Shown: positions 1 through 12,786 of the stretch, one piece after another | Layout of the letters: every line of letters starts with the position of its first letter | How positions within the stretch are numbered: the first letter of the stretch is position 1 | Source: Citrobacter youngae | GTDB lineage: Bacteria; Pseudomonadota; Gammaproteobacteria; Enterobacterales; Enterobacteriaceae | Direction of reading: 5' to 3' | DNA length: 64,000 nt | NCBI RefSeq assembly: GCF_003818115.1 | Contig: NZ_RPOI01000023.1 | Coordinates: 124,001-188,000, forward strand | Translations under genes and position numbers: made by a program | Notes under the pieces: model-generated | What the model was told of the DNA's origin: nothing | The model's database searches: none | The model's input: the letters and a program-made list of their open reading frames with translations, nothing else

Positions 1-312
1 ATCCACGGCTTTATCTGACAGATGGGTTGCCAGGACCTGCATGCCCTGGCTTTTTAAATGTGTGACCGCATCGCCAATGGTAAGGTGAGTTTTCACCTGC
101 ACCCAACTGTTGCTGCCTGCGGCAGAAGAGGCCATGGTGCGCATACGACTACCCGGCCAGACGGCGTGGACTTCATGCACGCCGACCGCATCTGCAGTAC
201 GAATAATCGCAGAAACGTTATGAGGTTTGTGAACCTGCTCCATGCAGACGGTCAGATCGGGCTGACGACGTGCGAGCATCTCGCGGATACGTGCATAGCG
301 CTGTTCATTCAT
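1..312 (-). CDS. trmH: tRNA (guanosine-18-2'-O)-methyltransferase TrmH (SpoU), 5' part only
   Basis: SPOUT-family enzyme that methylates the ribose of G18 in a subset of tRNAs. Only the first 104 codons lie in the window; the gene runs off the left edge. The product begins MNEQRYARI and contains QVHKPHNVSAIIRTADA, the conserved N-terminal SpoU motif region, and closely resembles E. coli TrmH. The ATG at 312 matches the usual start; an in-frame GTG lies two codons upstream. It is the last visible gene of the gmk-rpoZ-spoT-trmH cluster. In E. coli recG would follow, beyond the edge. Unlike in E. coli, where trmH follows spoT almost directly, an ERIC repeat separates them here. Confidence 0.95.
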   Translation of the reverse strand, partial: MNEQRYARIREMLARRQPDLTVCMEQVHKPHNVSAIIRTADAVGVHEVHAVWPGSRMRTMASSAAGSNSWVQVKTHLTIGDAVTHLKSQGMQVLATHLSDKAVD

Positions 313-325
313 ATACACATCATCC

Positions 326-430
326 TTCAAATTGCCTCGGCGTTAGCTGCTCTCACTCACCCCAATCACGTACTTTAGTACGCTCATGGGGATTCATTCG
401 TTTGCCGCCTTGATGCAATTCGAATGATTT
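326..430. repeat. ERIC (enterobacterial repetitive intergenic consensus) element
   Basis: The core CTCACCCCAATCACGTACTT and the following TAGTACGCTCATGGGGATTC match the ERIC palindrome centre. The outer arms (AATTGCCTCGGCG and CGCCTTGATGCAATT) are imperfectly complementary. It fills almost all the spacer between spoT and trmH. Such elements are transcribed with their operon and fold into a long hairpin. A second copy lies near 47.3 kb. Confidence 0.9.
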
Positions 431-441
431 CGTGTAGAAAA

Positions 442-2556
442 TTAGTTTCGGTTACGGGTGACTTTTATCACGTCCGGCATGACGCGAATTTTGCGCATGA
501 TATTCGCCAGGTGCACGCGATCGCGAGCGGTCAGGCGAATAAAGGCGCTATAAACGCGGCCATCTTTCTCTTCCGTATTCAAACTTTGAATATTGGAGGT
601 GGTCGTGTTAATTGCCGCCGTCAGGTTCGCCAGAGCACCCTGGTGGTTAAACATATCCACCTTAATCTCGGTGATGAATTCCTGCTCTGTTTCTTTATCC
701 CATTCCACCGCCATAAATTTCTCTGGCTCTTTCTGGTAGCCACGAATATTACGGCAGGACTCATGGTGAATCACCAGACCTTTGCCCGGACTGACGTGGG
801 CAATGATGGGATCGCCTGGAATTGGACGGCAGCATTTCGCGAAGGTGATCAGCACGCCGTCTGCGCCTTTGATCGGCAGATGACCATGGCCAGATTGTGC
901 TGGGACGTTCGCTGTTGCTTCGCCCTGCTGGAGGTTTTTCGCTACCACCACGCTCATGGCGTTACCCAGACCGATTTCTGCGAGCAGATCGTCAAGCGTG
1001 GCGAGCTTCATGCGCTCAAGCTCACGCTGGATGCTCTCTGGCGGGATCTCAGCCAGTTTACGGCTACCGCCCAGTGCATGGTTGAGCAGTCGACGACCCA
1101 GACTCACGGAATCATCGCGCTTGAGGTTTTTCAGCAACTGGCGAATTTTGGCGCGCGCTTTCGAACTGACGACGAAGTTGAGCCATGCTGCATTCGGGCG
1201 CGCACCCGGGGCGGTAATAATCTCAACTGTCTGACCGCTAAAGAGCGGTTGTGAAAGCGGGTAAGGCTGTCTGTCGACGCGCGCGCCGACGCAGGCGTGA
1301 CCGATATCGGTATGCACGGCGTAGGCGAAGTCGACAGGCGTTGCACCAGCGGGCAGTTCGACAATGCGCCCTTCCGGTGTGAAAACATAAATCTCATCCG
1401 GGAAGAGATCAGATTTGACGCTTTCAATAAATTCAAATGAGCTACCGGCGCTCTGCTGCAGTTCCAGCAGGCTTTGCATCCAGCGCTGAGCGCGGATTTG
1501 CGCAGTGGTGCTGCTTTCGCCGCCGTGTTCTTTGTAAGCCCAGTGCGCTGCGACACCCATCTCTGCCATCTGGTCCATGTCTTCAGTACGAATCTGTACT
1601 TCAACCGGAACGCCGTGAGGGCCGATCATTGAGGTGTGCAAAGACTGATATCCGTTCGCTTTTGGAATGGCGATATAGTCTTTCACGCGACCAGGACGTG
1701 GTTTGTACAGGCTATGCATCTGGCCGAGTACGCGATAGCAGGTATCGGAATCATGAACGATAACGCGAAAAGCGTAGATATCCATGATGGAGTGAAAACG
1801 CTGCTCTTTGAGCACCATTTTGCAGTAGATAGAGTACAGGTGCTTCTCACGCCCGCTTACGCGACACGGAATGCCTGCCTCTTGCAAACGCCCTTCGATT
1901 TCCGAGAGGATTTTTTGGATCATCTCTTTACGGTTACCGCGAGCGGCTTTAACCACTTCTTTAATCACGCGATAGCGGTTCGGGTACAGCGCTTCAAAAC
2001 CCAGCTCTTCCAGCTCGGTTTTAATGTGATGAATACCTAAACGGTGTGCCAGCGGACTATAGATTTCGAGGGTTTCACGGGCGATGCGGCGACGCTTGTC
2101 CGGGCGTAATGAGCCCAGCGTGCGCATATTGTGGGTACGGTCAGCAAGTTTGATGAGAATGACGCGGATATCCTGCACCATCGCCATAATCATCTTGCGA
2201 AAGTTTTCAGCTTGCGCCTCTTTCTTATCGCGAAACTTAAGCTTATCAAGCTTCGATACCCCCTCTACCAGCTCTGCAACGCTTTTACCAAAAAGCTGCT
2301 CCATGTCCTGGTAGGTGGCTGGGGTATCTTCAATCACGTCATGCAGCAGCGCAGCCATCAGCGTTTCGTAGTCGAGTTTCATCTCGGCCAGAATGCAGGC
2401 TACCGCTACCGGGTGCGTGATATAGGGTTCACCGCTTGAACGTGTCTGGCCCTCGTGAGCGTCACGTGCAACGAGATACGCCTGCCGAAGACGCTTAATC
2501 TGGTCTTCCGGCAGGTAGTTTTGAATCAGTTGATTCAGGCTTTCAAACAGATACAA
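442..2556 (-). CDS. spoT: Bifunctional (p)ppGpp synthase/hydrolase SpoT
   Basis: Cytosolic RelA/SpoT homologue that hydrolyses and, more weakly, makes (p)ppGpp. The 704-residue length is close to the 702 of E. coli SpoT. Visible parts in order: HD hydrolase domain with HDVIEDT (H72-D73), synthetase domain (about 200-350, MAEMGVAAHWAYKEHG), TGS domain (about 385-450, DEIYVFTPEGRIVELP), helical region, and C-terminal ACT domain (from about 625). The start is TTG (TTG TAT CTG), as in E. coli. It lies 18 nt after rpoZ on the same strand and is presumably co-transcribed with it. Confidence 0.97.
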   Translation of the reverse strand: MYLFESLNQLIQNYLPEDQIKRLRQAYLVARDAHEGQTRSSGEPYITHPVAVACILAEMKLDYETLMAALLHDVIEDTPATYQDMEQLFGKSVAELVEGVSKLDKLKFRDKKEAQAENFRKMIMAMVQDIRVILIKLADRTHNMRTLGSLRPDKRRRIARETLEIYSPLAHRLGIHHIKTELEELGFEALYPNRYRVIKEVVKAARGNRKEMIQKILSEIEGRLQEAGIPCRVSGREKHLYSIYCKMVLKEQRFHSIMDIYAFRVIVHDSDTCYRVLGQMHSLYKPRPGRVKDYIAIPKANGYQSLHTSMIGPHGVPVEVQIRTEDMDQMAEMGVAAHWAYKEHGGESSTTAQIRAQRWMQSLLELQQSAGSSFEFIESVKSDLFPDEIYVFTPEGRIVELPAGATPVDFAYAVHTDIGHACVGARVDRQPYPLSQPLFSGQTVEIITAPGARPNAAWLNFVVSSKARAKIRQLLKNLKRDDSVSLGRRLLNHALGGSRKLAEIPPESIQRELERMKLATLDDLLAEIGLGNAMSVVVAKNLQQGEATANVPAQSGHGHLPIKGADGVLITFAKCCRPIPGDPIIAHVSPGKGLVIHHESCRNIRGYQKEPEKFMAVEWDKETEQEFITEIKVDMFNHQGALANLTAAINTTTSNIQSLNTEEKDGRVYSAFIRLTARDRVHLANIMRKIRVMPDVIKVTRNRN

Positions 2557-2574
2557 GGGCGACCCGCTTTGTGA

Positions 2575-2850
2575 TTAACGACGACCTTCAGCAATAGCGG
2601 TAACGGCTTGTAATTCAGCGGCTTCCTGCTCTTGCTGTTCCTGGCGCTCACGCACGTCGAGGATCTGGTTGTTGATCAGACCTTCTTCGATTTCGCGCAG
2701 CGCGATAACGGTAGTTTTATCGTTTTCTTCCGGTACGAGCGGATCCTTTCCGCCTACCTGCATCTGACGAGCGCGACGCGCGGCGACCAGTACCAGGTCA
2801 AAACGGTTACCAATTTTCTCTACAGCGTCCTGAACAGTTACGCGTGCCAT
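2575..2850 (-). CDS. rpoZ: RNA polymerase omega subunit RpoZ
   Basis: Small subunit that clamps the beta' C-terminus and aids RNA polymerase assembly and ppGpp binding. The product is 91 residues, the usual length, starting [20 protein letters not shown], with the conserved AARRARQMQ segment followed by an acidic, Gln/Glu-rich tail. It sits between gmk and spoT in the conserved enteric order. This places a ppGpp-binding polymerase subunit directly upstream of the ppGpp hydrolase gene. Confidence 0.97.
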
Positions 2851-2904
2851 ACTTAAAATGCTCCACAGGTGAAGAAATGACTGGGCATGATACTGAATGT
2901 GGGT

Positions 2905-3612
<708 letters not shown>

Positions 3613-3717
3613 TCACACTTTTTGCGCATGTTTATTGCGTTTTGCGTACCAGTTTCCTGTTTTATCCGCGATTTGCAGCAATACGTGCAAATGTCAGGAA
3701 TGCTGCCCGCAGAGTGA

Positions 3718-6083
<2,366 letters not shown>

Positions 6084-6341
6084 GTATTCCCCCTGATTTG
6101 CTGGGGGCTAAGGTTAACGATTTGTGCGCACTGTCACGATTGAGATTTTCTAAGGTGAAGTGATTTTAATAACTACAGCTAATGCGAAATTGTTGTAAAC
6201 ACGTTATGGCATGCGCTTTGTGATATGGGTGGTGATGATAAATGATGAGAAAATATAATTCTGGTCGCATAGATGAGAACTGAAGCGTCGGGAAAGGCAC
6301 GTAGCGCCGCCGTTTATTGACGGGCTACGTGAGATGGTGAC
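6084..6341. other. yicG-yicC spacer; no gene seen (dinD absent)
   Basis: No convincing coding sequence in these 258 bases. In E. coli K-12 the DNA-damage-inducible gene dinD lies between yicG and yicC; nothing like it is here. The yicC-proximal end holds a hairpin (6298-6331). The rest is AT-rich and would carry the yicG promoter. Confidence 0.7.
6298..6331 (-). terminator. Hairpin downstream of yicC
   Basis: CACGTAGC and GCTACGTG form a perfect 8-bp stem, with an inner CCGT/ACGG pairing. It lies about 10 nt past the yicC stop. There is no clear T-run, so it may be a weak or Rho-assisted terminator or simply mRNA-end protection. Confidence 0.45.
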
Positions 6342-7205
6342 TTACTCGATATTCTGAATCTGTTCGCGCATTTGCTCGATCAATACCTTCAGTTCAATCG
6401 CGGAATTAGTCACTTCGGCATTGATAGACTTTGATGCCAGAGTGTTCGACTCACGGTTGAATTCCTGCATCATGAAGTCCAGACGACGGCCAACGGCCTC
6501 TTTTTTCTTCAGGATGTTGTAGGTTTCTTTGACGTGGGCTTCCAGGCGATCCAGTTCCTCAGCCACGTCGATACGCTGTGCCATCAGCACCAGCTCTTGC
6601 TCAAGGCGGTTATTTTCCAGCTGCACCTGAGCATCTTCCAGTTTGGCTACCAGACGCTCGCGCTGCCATTGCAGGATTTCCGGCATATGTGCGCGCACTT
6701 TGGTGACTTCAGCGCTGACGCCTTCCAGACGCTGCTCGATCAGCGCTTTTAGCGCCTGACCTTCGGTTTCACGCGCGACGACGAAGTCATCCAGCGTACC
6801 GTCAAGCGCGGCGAGGATTTCGGCGGCAATGGCGTCCAGATCTTGCTCCTGGGCTGCCATTACGCCAGGCCAACGCAGGATATCAACCGGGTTAATTTCA
6901 CCTTCATCACTCTGCATTTTGACCCAGTTAGCAGCGCTAACGAGCTGTTTAGCGAGTTTTTCATTCAGAATCAGCTCGCCCTGAGCGCTGGCATCAGGCT
7001 CAAAACGCAGCGTACATTCGACTTTACCGCGCGTCAGACGCGTGCGAATACGTTCGCGAACTACGGGTTCGAGACTACGGAACTGTTCCGGCAGGCGAAA
7101 ATAAGTTTCCAGATAACGCTGGTTTACCGAGCGCATTTCCCAGGTAGCGCTACCCCATTCACCCTTGATTTCACGCCGGGCGTAAGCGGTCATGCTGCGG
7201 ATCAT
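6342..7205 (-). CDS. yicC: YicC family endoribonuclease
   Basis: Protein of 287 residues, nearly identical to E. coli YicC (MIRSMTAYARREIKGEWGSA at the N-terminus, YicC_N domain; DUF1732 at the C-terminus with EAVGRRLDFMMQEFNRESNT). The family has been described as an endoribonuclease affecting sRNA stability, including RyhB in E. coli. A longer in-frame reading to 7253 is rejected because homologues start at MIRSM. It is divergent from rph, with only 125 bp for both promoters. Confidence 0.93.
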   Translation of the reverse strand: MIRSMTAYARREIKGEWGSATWEMRSVNQRYLETYFRLPEQFRSLEPVVRERIRTRLTRGKVECTLRFEPDASAQGELILNEKLAKQLVSAANWVKMQSDEGEINPVDILRWPGVMAAQEQDLDAIAAEILAALDGTLDDFVVARETEGQALKALIEQRLEGVSAEVTKVRAHMPEILQWQRERLVAKLEDAQVQLENNRLEQELVLMAQRIDVAEELDRLEAHVKETYNILKKKEAVGRRLDFMMQEFNRESNTLASKSINAEVTNSAIELKVLIEQMREQIQNIE

Positions 7206-7330
7206 AGACGTTCCTGTTTTTAAAGATGAGATGGGAGGATTATAGCCATCCACGTCTTGTCAGGATAGGAATAACAGTCGGAAGTCCGTATAATGCGCAG
7301 CCACATTCGTTTCAAGCCGGAGATTTTATC

Positions 7331-8047
7331 ATGCGTCCAGCAGGTCGTAGTGCCAATCAGGTGCGTCCCGTCACCCTGACCCGTAATTATACAAAACACG
7401 CTGAAGGCTCCGTGCTGGTCGAATTTGGTGATACCAAAGTGCTGTGTACCGCTTCTATTGATGAAGGCGTACCGCGTTTTCTGAAAGGTCAGGGCCAGGG
7501 TTGGATCACCGCAGAATATGGCATGCTGCCACGCGCCACGCACACCCGTAACGCCCGTGAAGCGGCAAAAGGTAAGCAGGGCGGTCGTACCATGGAAATC
7601 CAGCGTCTGATCGCTCGCGCGCTGCGCGCCGCTGTTGATCTGAAGACGCTCGGTGAGTTCACCATTACGCTGGATTGCGATGTTATCCAGGCAGATGGCG
7701 GTACGCGCACCGCATCAATTACCGGTGCATGTGTTGCGTTAGCTGATGCGCTGAACAAGCTGGTCGCGAGCGGTAAACTGAAAACTAACCCGATGAAAGG
7801 GATGGTTGCAGCGGTTTCCGTGGGGATTGTTAACGGTGAAGCGCTCTGTGACCTCGAGTACGTTGAAGATTCTGCCGCAGAAACCGACATGAACGTGGTG
7901 ATGACTGAAGACGGCCGTATTATTGAAGTACAAGGCACGGCGGAAGGCGAGCCATTCAGCCATGAAGAACTTCTCACCCTACTGGCGTTGGCCCGAGGGG
8001 GAATCGAATCCATTGTAGCGACGCAGAAGGCGGCGTTAGAAAATTGA
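7331..8047 (+). CDS. rph: Ribonuclease PH (intact)
   Basis: Phosphorolytic 3'-5' exoribonuclease that trims tRNA 3' ends and takes part in rRNA turnover. Full-length at 238 residues, starting [20 protein letters not shown], with the conserved [14 protein letters not shown] active-site region. The C-terminus is intact ([10 protein letters not shown]-like ending), unlike the frameshifted rph-1 allele of E. coli K-12 MG1655. It forms an operon with pyrE. Translation up to its stop should influence the attenuator four bases further on. Confidence 0.97.
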   Translation: MRPAGRSANQVRPVTLTRNYTKHAEGSVLVEFGDTKVLCTASIDEGVPRFLKGQGQGWITAEYGMLPRATHTRNAREAAKGKQGGRTMEIQRLIARALRAAVDLKTLGEFTITLDCDVIQADGGTRTASITGACVALADALNKLVASGKLKTNPMKGMVAAVSVGIVNGEALCDLEYVEDSAAETDMNVVMTEDGRIIEVQGTAEGEPFSHEELLTLLALARGGIESIVATQKAALEN

Positions 8048-8051
8048 TTTT

Positions 8052-8080
8052 AAAGGCGACTGATGAGTCGCCTTTTTTTT
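8052..8080 (+). terminator. pyrE attenuator (intrinsic terminator between rph and pyrE)
   Basis: AAAGGCGACT and AGTCGCCTTT form a perfect 10-bp stem with a GATG loop, running into eight T residues. It begins 4 nt after the rph stop. In E. coli this attenuator couples pyrE expression to UTP through ribosome-polymerase coupling at the end of rph. Confidence 0.92.
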
Positions 8081-8112
8081 GTCTGTAATAAAGTGAGATG
8101 AGGAGCGAATCC

Positions 8113-8754
8113 ATGAAACCGTATCAGCGCCAGTTTATTGAGTTTGCGCTTAGCAAGCAGGTACTAAAGTTTGGCGAGTTTACGCTGAAATCCGGGCGTA
8201 AAAGCCCCTATTTCTTCAACGCCGGACTGTTTAATACCGGGCGCGACCTGGCTCTGTTAGGCCGTTTTTACGCTGAAGCGCTGGTGGATTCCGGTATTGA
8301 GTTCGATTTGCTGTTTGGCCCAGCGTACAAAGGTATTCCGATTGCGACTACAACGGCCGTTGCGCTGGCTGAACACCACGATAAAGATTTGCCGTACTGC
8401 TTTAACCGTAAAGAGGCGAAGACCCACGGTGAAGGTGGCAATCTGGTCGGTAGCGCACTTGAGGGGCGTGTCATGCTGGTGGATGACGTGATCACTGCCG
8501 GTACTGCGATTCGTGAATCCATGGAGATAATCCAGGCAAATGGCGCGACGTTGGCAGGGGTACTCATTTCTCTCGATCGTCAGGAGCGCGGCCGCGGCGA
8601 AATTTCAGCGATTCAGGAAGTGGAACGCGATTATGGTTGCAAGGTGATTTCTATCATTACCCTGAAAGATCTGATTGCTTATCTGGAAGAAAAACCTGAA
8701 ATGGCAGAACACCTGGCCGCAGTACGGGCGTATCGCGAAGAGTTTGGGGTATAA
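8113..8754 (+). CDS. pyrE: Orotate phosphoribosyltransferase PyrE
   Basis: Converts orotate and PRPP to OMP in UMP synthesis. The product is 213 residues, as in E. coli, starting [14 protein letters not shown]. The PRPP-binding motif is [16 protein letters not shown] and the dimer-interface loop [10 protein letters not shown] carries catalytic lysine and histidine residues. The ATG at 8113 follows GAGGAGCG; an in-frame ATG at 8098 lies before that ribosome-binding site. The gene is controlled by the attenuator just upstream. Confidence 0.97.
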   Translation: MKPYQRQFIEFALSKQVLKFGEFTLKSGRKSPYFFNAGLFNTGRDLALLGRFYAEALVDSGIEFDLLFGPAYKGIPIATTTAVALAEHHDKDLPYCFNRKEAKTHGEGGNLVGSALEGRVMLVDDVITAGTAIRESMEIIQANGATLAGVLISLDRQERGRGEISAIQEVERDYGCKVISIITLKDLIAYLEEKPEMAEHLAAVRAYREEFGV

Positions 8755-8758
8755 GAAC

Positions 8759-8834
8759 TGCCGGATGGCGCTGCGCTTATCCGGCCTACGCACTTACCGG
8801 GCCTACGGCTTACGTAGGCCGGATAAAACGAAGT
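8759..8834. repeat. REP/BIME element
   Basis: Two opposed REP units: GCCGGATGGCGCTGCGCTTA then TCCGGCCTACG, followed by GTAGGCCGGATAAAACG. It lies between the convergent ends of pyrE and slmA, the usual extragenic position for a BIME. Confidence 0.88.
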
Positions 8835-8836
8835 CG

Positions 8837-9433
8837 TTACTGCAACTGTGCGGCAACCAACGGCCAGCGGGTGTCAAAGTCATCCGTTGGACGGTATTTA
8901 AATTCGCTGCGCACGAAACGAGATAACATACCTTCACAGAAAGCCAGTAACTGACTGGCCAGCAGCGTTTCATCTACGGCGTAACCTTCGCCTTCACGCA
9001 TTCTTTTTTCTCGCAGAACCTGGCGCAACTGTGCCTCAATACGTTCAAAAAGCTGGTTAATACGGCCTTGCAGACGATCCTGTTCAAACATGAGCGCATG
9101 CCCGGTCAGAATGCGCGTCAGACCGGGGTTACGTTCACCGAACCCTAAAATCAGCAGAACGATCAGACGCAGACGTGCGCCGGTGTCCTTTTCATCTTTT
9201 AAGATCAGATTGATACGGGTAATCAGACTATCTTCGATAAACTCAATCAGGCTATCGAACATGCGGGTCTTGCTGGGAAAATGGCGATACAATGCCGCTT
9301 CGGAAACGCCCACAGAGGCTGCCAGTTTTGCTGTCGTGATACGCTGGCTTCCATCACTGGATTCCAGCATCAGCGCCAGCGACTGAAGTATTTCTTCGCG
9401 ACGATTCCTTTTCGCAGTTTGCTTTTCTACCAT
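8837..9433 (-). CDS. slmA: Nucleoid occlusion factor SlmA
   Basis: TetR-family DNA-binding protein that, bound to its chromosomal sites, blocks FtsZ ring assembly over the nucleoid. The product is 198 residues. The helix-turn-helix is near residues 30-55 ([20 protein letters not shown]) with the all-alpha effector/dimer domain after it. The start at 9433 ([14 protein letters not shown]) matches the E. coli length; the 20 extra in-frame residues upstream are not conserved. It follows dut on the same strand with a 116-bp spacer. Confidence 0.96.
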   Translation of the reverse strand: MVEKQTAKRNRREEILQSLALMLESSDGSQRITTAKLAASVGVSEAALYRHFPSKTRMFDSLIEFIEDSLITRINLILKDEKDTGARLRLIVLLILGFGERNPGLTRILTGHALMFEQDRLQGRINQLFERIEAQLRQVLREKRMREGEGYAVDETLLASQLLAFCEGMLSRFVRSEFKYRPTDDFDTRWPLVAAQLQ

Positions 9434-9549
9434 GTTACAAAATACCCCTGAAAATAAGCACTTGCCAGGCAGGCATCCACACAGCGACCGCAAACGACTG
9501 TTTGCGGTATGTTATTGCGTTATTACGCTACGGGATGCTTCTTTACGGG

Positions 9550-10008
9550 TTACTTGCGCCCGGAATGGCCGAAGCCGCCTTCGCCACGATCGGTGGCTTC
9601 AAACTCTTCCACCAGATTAAATTCAGCCTGCACAACCGGTACAAAGACCATCTGTGCAATACGTTCACCTGGTTCAATGGTGAAGCTATCCTGGCCACGG
9701 TTCCAGATGGATACCATCAGCTGACCCTGATAGTCGGAATCAATCAAACCGACCAGGTTACCCAGTACGATACCGTGCTTATGACCCAGACCAGAGCGTG
9801 GCAACATCACCGCGGCCAGTGAGGGATCGGCGATATGGATGGCTAACCCAGTTGGCACCAGCGTCGTTGCGCCAGGCGCCAGTTCTACGGCGTCATCAAG
9901 ACAGGCTCGCAGGTCAAGTCCGGCAGAACCAGAGGTGGCGTACGTCGGGAGCGGAAATTGTTTCCCTACGCGCGGGTCCAGAATTTTAACGTCGATTTTT
10001 TTCATCAT
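9550..10008 (-). CDS. dut: Deoxyuridine triphosphatase Dut
   Basis: Trimeric enzyme that hydrolyses dUTP to dUMP and PPi, keeping uracil out of DNA and supplying the dTMP precursor. 152 residues with the five dUTPase motifs: [44 protein letters not shown] and the C-terminal [10 protein letters not shown]. Two adjacent ATG codons begin the gene; either could be used. Its first codons overlap the end of coaBC by 23 bp, so the two are translationally linked, as in E. coli. Confidence 0.97.
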   Translation of the reverse strand: MMKKIDVKILDPRVGKQFPLPTYATSGSAGLDLRACLDDAVELAPGATTLVPTGLAIHIADPSLAAVMLPRSGLGHKHGIVLGNLVGLIDSDYQGQLMVSIWNRGQDSFTIEPGERIAQMVFVPVVQAEFNLVEEFEATDRGEGGFGHSGRK

Positions 10009-11206
10009 AACGGGTCACGATCTCGTCGAGTAATAATTGGCCCAGGAGTTCTTTGCGCTCAAGCGGTAAGACTTTATCTCCATCCTGCCAAAAAAGGTGT
10101 AATGCGTTGCTATCGCTGTTAAATCCTTGAGTAGAAAGCGAAACATCGTTTGCACAGATCACATCAAGGTTTTTGCGGAGGCGTTTTTGCCGGGCATATT
10201 CTTCCACATTATTTGTTTCGGCGGCAAACCCAACGACAAAGGGACGGTTAGCATCCAGTGCGGCAACGCCGGCAATAATATCCGGGTTCTTGACCATTTT
10301 TACTGTTAATTCATCGCCCTGCGTCGCCTGTTTTTTGATTTTTTCGTGGGCGACAGTTTCAGCGCGGTAATCCGCGACTGCGGCGCAGCCGATAAAAATA
10401 TGCTGTTGTTGCACCGCAGATTGCACGGCGGCTTCCATTTCCAGTGCGGTCACCACATCAACGCGCTGGACAAATGGCGGTGTGGGTAACGAAACCGGAC
10501 CCGACACCAGCGTGACGTTTGCCCCGCGTTTTGCTGCAGCGGCCGCGATAGCAAATCCCATTTTCCCGGAGCTGTGGTTGGAAATATACCGCACGGGATC
10601 AAGCGGTTCACGCGTCGGGCCCGCCGTAATCATGATGTTGAGATGTTGCAGGGAGTTGACAGGTGAAAAATGTTCTGCCGCCATATCCACAATCGTTAAC
10701 GGATCCAGCATACGTCCAGGACCGATATCACCACATGCCTGGCTACCGCTGTCAGGGCCCCAAATGAGCAAACCGCGCGAAGCAAGAATGCCCAGATTGT
10801 GCTGGGTCGCGGCAGCGCGATACATCTGCTGGTTCATGGCCGGCAGCACGGCAACAGGCGCGGGTGTTGCCAGACAAATCGTAGACACCAGATCGTTAGC
10901 CATACCGGCGGCAATGCGGGCAATCAGGTCTGCCGTCGCGGGAGCCAGAATAACCAAATCGGCCCATTTCCCCAGCTCAATATGGCCCATCGCGGCTTCG
11001 GCAGCGGGGTCGAGCAGGCTGTCAGATACCGGATAGCCCGAAACTGCCTGTAAGCTCAGGGGGGTAATAAAGGCTTTTGCCGCTTCGGTCATCGCCACGC
11101 GGACGTCTGCGCCGCGTTCCCGTAAACGACGCACCAGCTCAGGGGTTTTGTACGCAGCAATACCGCCACTGACGCCAAGTACGATTTTTTTACCGGCCAG
11201 GCTCAT
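9986..11206 (-). CDS. coaBC: Phosphopantothenoylcysteine decarboxylase / phosphopantothenate-cysteine ligase CoaBC (Dfp)
   Basis: Bifunctional coenzyme A synthesis enzyme. The N-terminal flavoprotein CoaC domain (about 1-190) has [11 protein letters not shown], the His of [19 protein letters not shown] and the substrate clamp [13 protein letters not shown]. The C-terminal CoaB ligase domain (about 191-406) begins [18 protein letters not shown]. 406 residues from the ATG at 11206; a second ATG is immediately upstream and in frame. Spacing from AGGAAAG favours 11206. An extension to 11263 exists but lacks conservation. It is divergent from radC. Confidence 0.96.
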   Translation of the reverse strand: MSLAGKKIVLGVSGGIAAYKTPELVRRLRERGADVRVAMTEAAKAFITPLSLQAVSGYPVSDSLLDPAAEAAMGHIELGKWADLVILAPATADLIARIAAGMANDLVSTICLATPAPVAVLPAMNQQMYRAAATQHNLGILASRGLLIWGPDSGSQACGDIGPGRMLDPLTIVDMAAEHFSPVNSLQHLNIMITAGPTREPLDPVRYISNHSSGKMGFAIAAAAAKRGANVTLVSGPVSLPTPPFVQRVDVVTALEMEAAVQSAVQQQHIFIGCAAVADYRAETVAHEKIKKQATQGDELTVKMVKNPDIIAGVAALDANRPFVVGFAAETNNVEEYARQKRLRKNLDVICANDVSLSTQGFNSDSNALHLFWQDGDKVLPLERKELLGQLLLDEIVTRYDEKNRR

Positions 11207-11377
11207 CATGATCTTTCCTGTTGGGTTACACCAGAAGGCGGATATTTTATCACACTCCATCATTTATCGTGCTTTTGACCGTGATCCACTTTGCGAAGCG
11301 CCACGAGGAATGGAGAACAGAACGTCGATCTGCCGCTGGTGTTATGCCACCATGCGGATGCGAAAGGAGGGGAAAGC

Positions 11378-12043
11378 ATGGAAAATACAGGACGTATAAT
11401 GCCTCGGGAAAAGCTGTTGGCGCAGGGGGCAGGCTCGCTGACCGACGTTGAGCTGCTGGCGCTTTTTTTACGCACCGGGATGCTGGGTAAAGATGTCCTG
11501 ACGCTGGCGAAAGAAATGCTACAACAATTTGATTCGCTTTACGGTCTGTTGTCGGCTGACTACATGGATTTTAGCCTGGTCCAGGGCATTGGCCTTGCGA
11601 AGTACGCTCAGCTTAAGGGAATTGCTGAGTTGGCAAGACGTTACTACGACGTGCGGGTGATAGAAGAAAGGTCGATACTTAGCCCGGAAATGGCACGTGA
11701 GTTTCTGCAAAGTCAGCTGTCGCAAGAAGAGCGCGAGATCTTTTTGGTGATCTTCATGGATTCACAACATCGAGTGATAAAACACAGCAAACTTTTTTCC
11801 GGGACGCTTAGCCATGTAGAGGTGCATCCGCGAGAAATTGTCCGCGCAGCGATAAAAATGAATGCTTCCGCGGTGATCCTTGCGCATAATCACCCTTCGG
11901 GGTGTGCAGAGCCGAGCAAAGCAGATAAACTCATCACCGAGCGTGTTGTGAAATGCTGTCAGTTCATGGATATCCGGGTGCTTGATCATCTGATAATTGG
12001 GCGCGGAGAGTACGTTTCTTTTGCGGAACGCGGTTGGATTTAA
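11378..12043 (+). CDS. radC: RadC family protein (JAB/MPN metalloprotease-like)
   Basis: 221 residues, with an N-terminal helix-hairpin-helix region ([20 protein letters not shown]) and a C-terminal MPN/JAB-like domain carrying the metal-binding motif [14 protein letters not shown]. The function is unsettled; early links to DNA repair in E. coli were later withdrawn. The ATG at 11378 has a strong GGAGGGGAAAG upstream, so the 29 extra in-frame residues are not used. Sequence divergence from E. coli RadC is higher here than for the neighbouring genes. Confidence 0.93.
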   Translation: MENTGRIMPREKLLAQGAGSLTDVELLALFLRTGMLGKDVLTLAKEMLQQFDSLYGLLSADYMDFSLVQGIGLAKYAQLKGIAELARRYYDVRVIEERSILSPEMAREFLQSQLSQEEREIFLVIFMDSQHRVIKHSKLFSGTLSHVEVHPREIVRAAIKMNASAVILAHNHPSGCAEPSKADKLITERVVKCCQFMDIRVLDHLIIGRGEYVSFAERGWI

Positions 12044-12085
12044 CACACTTTACGCGATCCATCGGGATCTTTGTCTGTTCGGGAC

Positions 12086-12114
12086 TTGAGCATAACGCCG
12101 GGTCAGCGTATACT
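12086..12114 (+). promoter_or_regulatory. Sigma-70 promoter for rpmB-rpmG
   Basis: TTGAGC, 17-bp spacer, TATACT. It is well placed to drive the ribosomal protein operon and would produce a leader of roughly 140 nt before rpmB. Confidence 0.7.
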
Positions 12115-12498
<384 letters not shown>

Positions 12499-12517
12499 GT
12501 ACTTAAAGAGGAAATAA

Positions 12518-12688
<171 letters not shown>

Positions 12689-12709
12689 TTTTCGTTTTGA
12701 TGTAAAGAA

Positions 12710-12734
12710 AAACCCTGCCTCGGCGGGGTTTTTT
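12710..12734 (+). terminator. Intrinsic terminator of rpmB-rpmG
   Basis: AAACCCTGCC and GGCGGGGTTT form a 10-bp stem (one G-U pair) followed by a T-run. It begins 21 nt past the rpmG stop and precedes mutM. Confidence 0.9.
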
Positions 12735-12786
12735 GTTTTCTGGCCGTCCCCATATTAATGAGACCTGATACAGCGCCGGAGATGCT

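Noticed and set aside
424-1254. 276-codon open frame on the plus strand
   Set aside because: It is antisense to spoT, which is a certain gene on the other strand; the reading has no recognisable homology and lacks a good ribosome site.
9488-9507. Inverted repeat CCGCAAAC/GTTTGCGG between slmA and dut as a terminator
   Set aside because: No T-run on either side; dut and slmA are on the same strand and may be co-transcribed, so a firm call is not justified.
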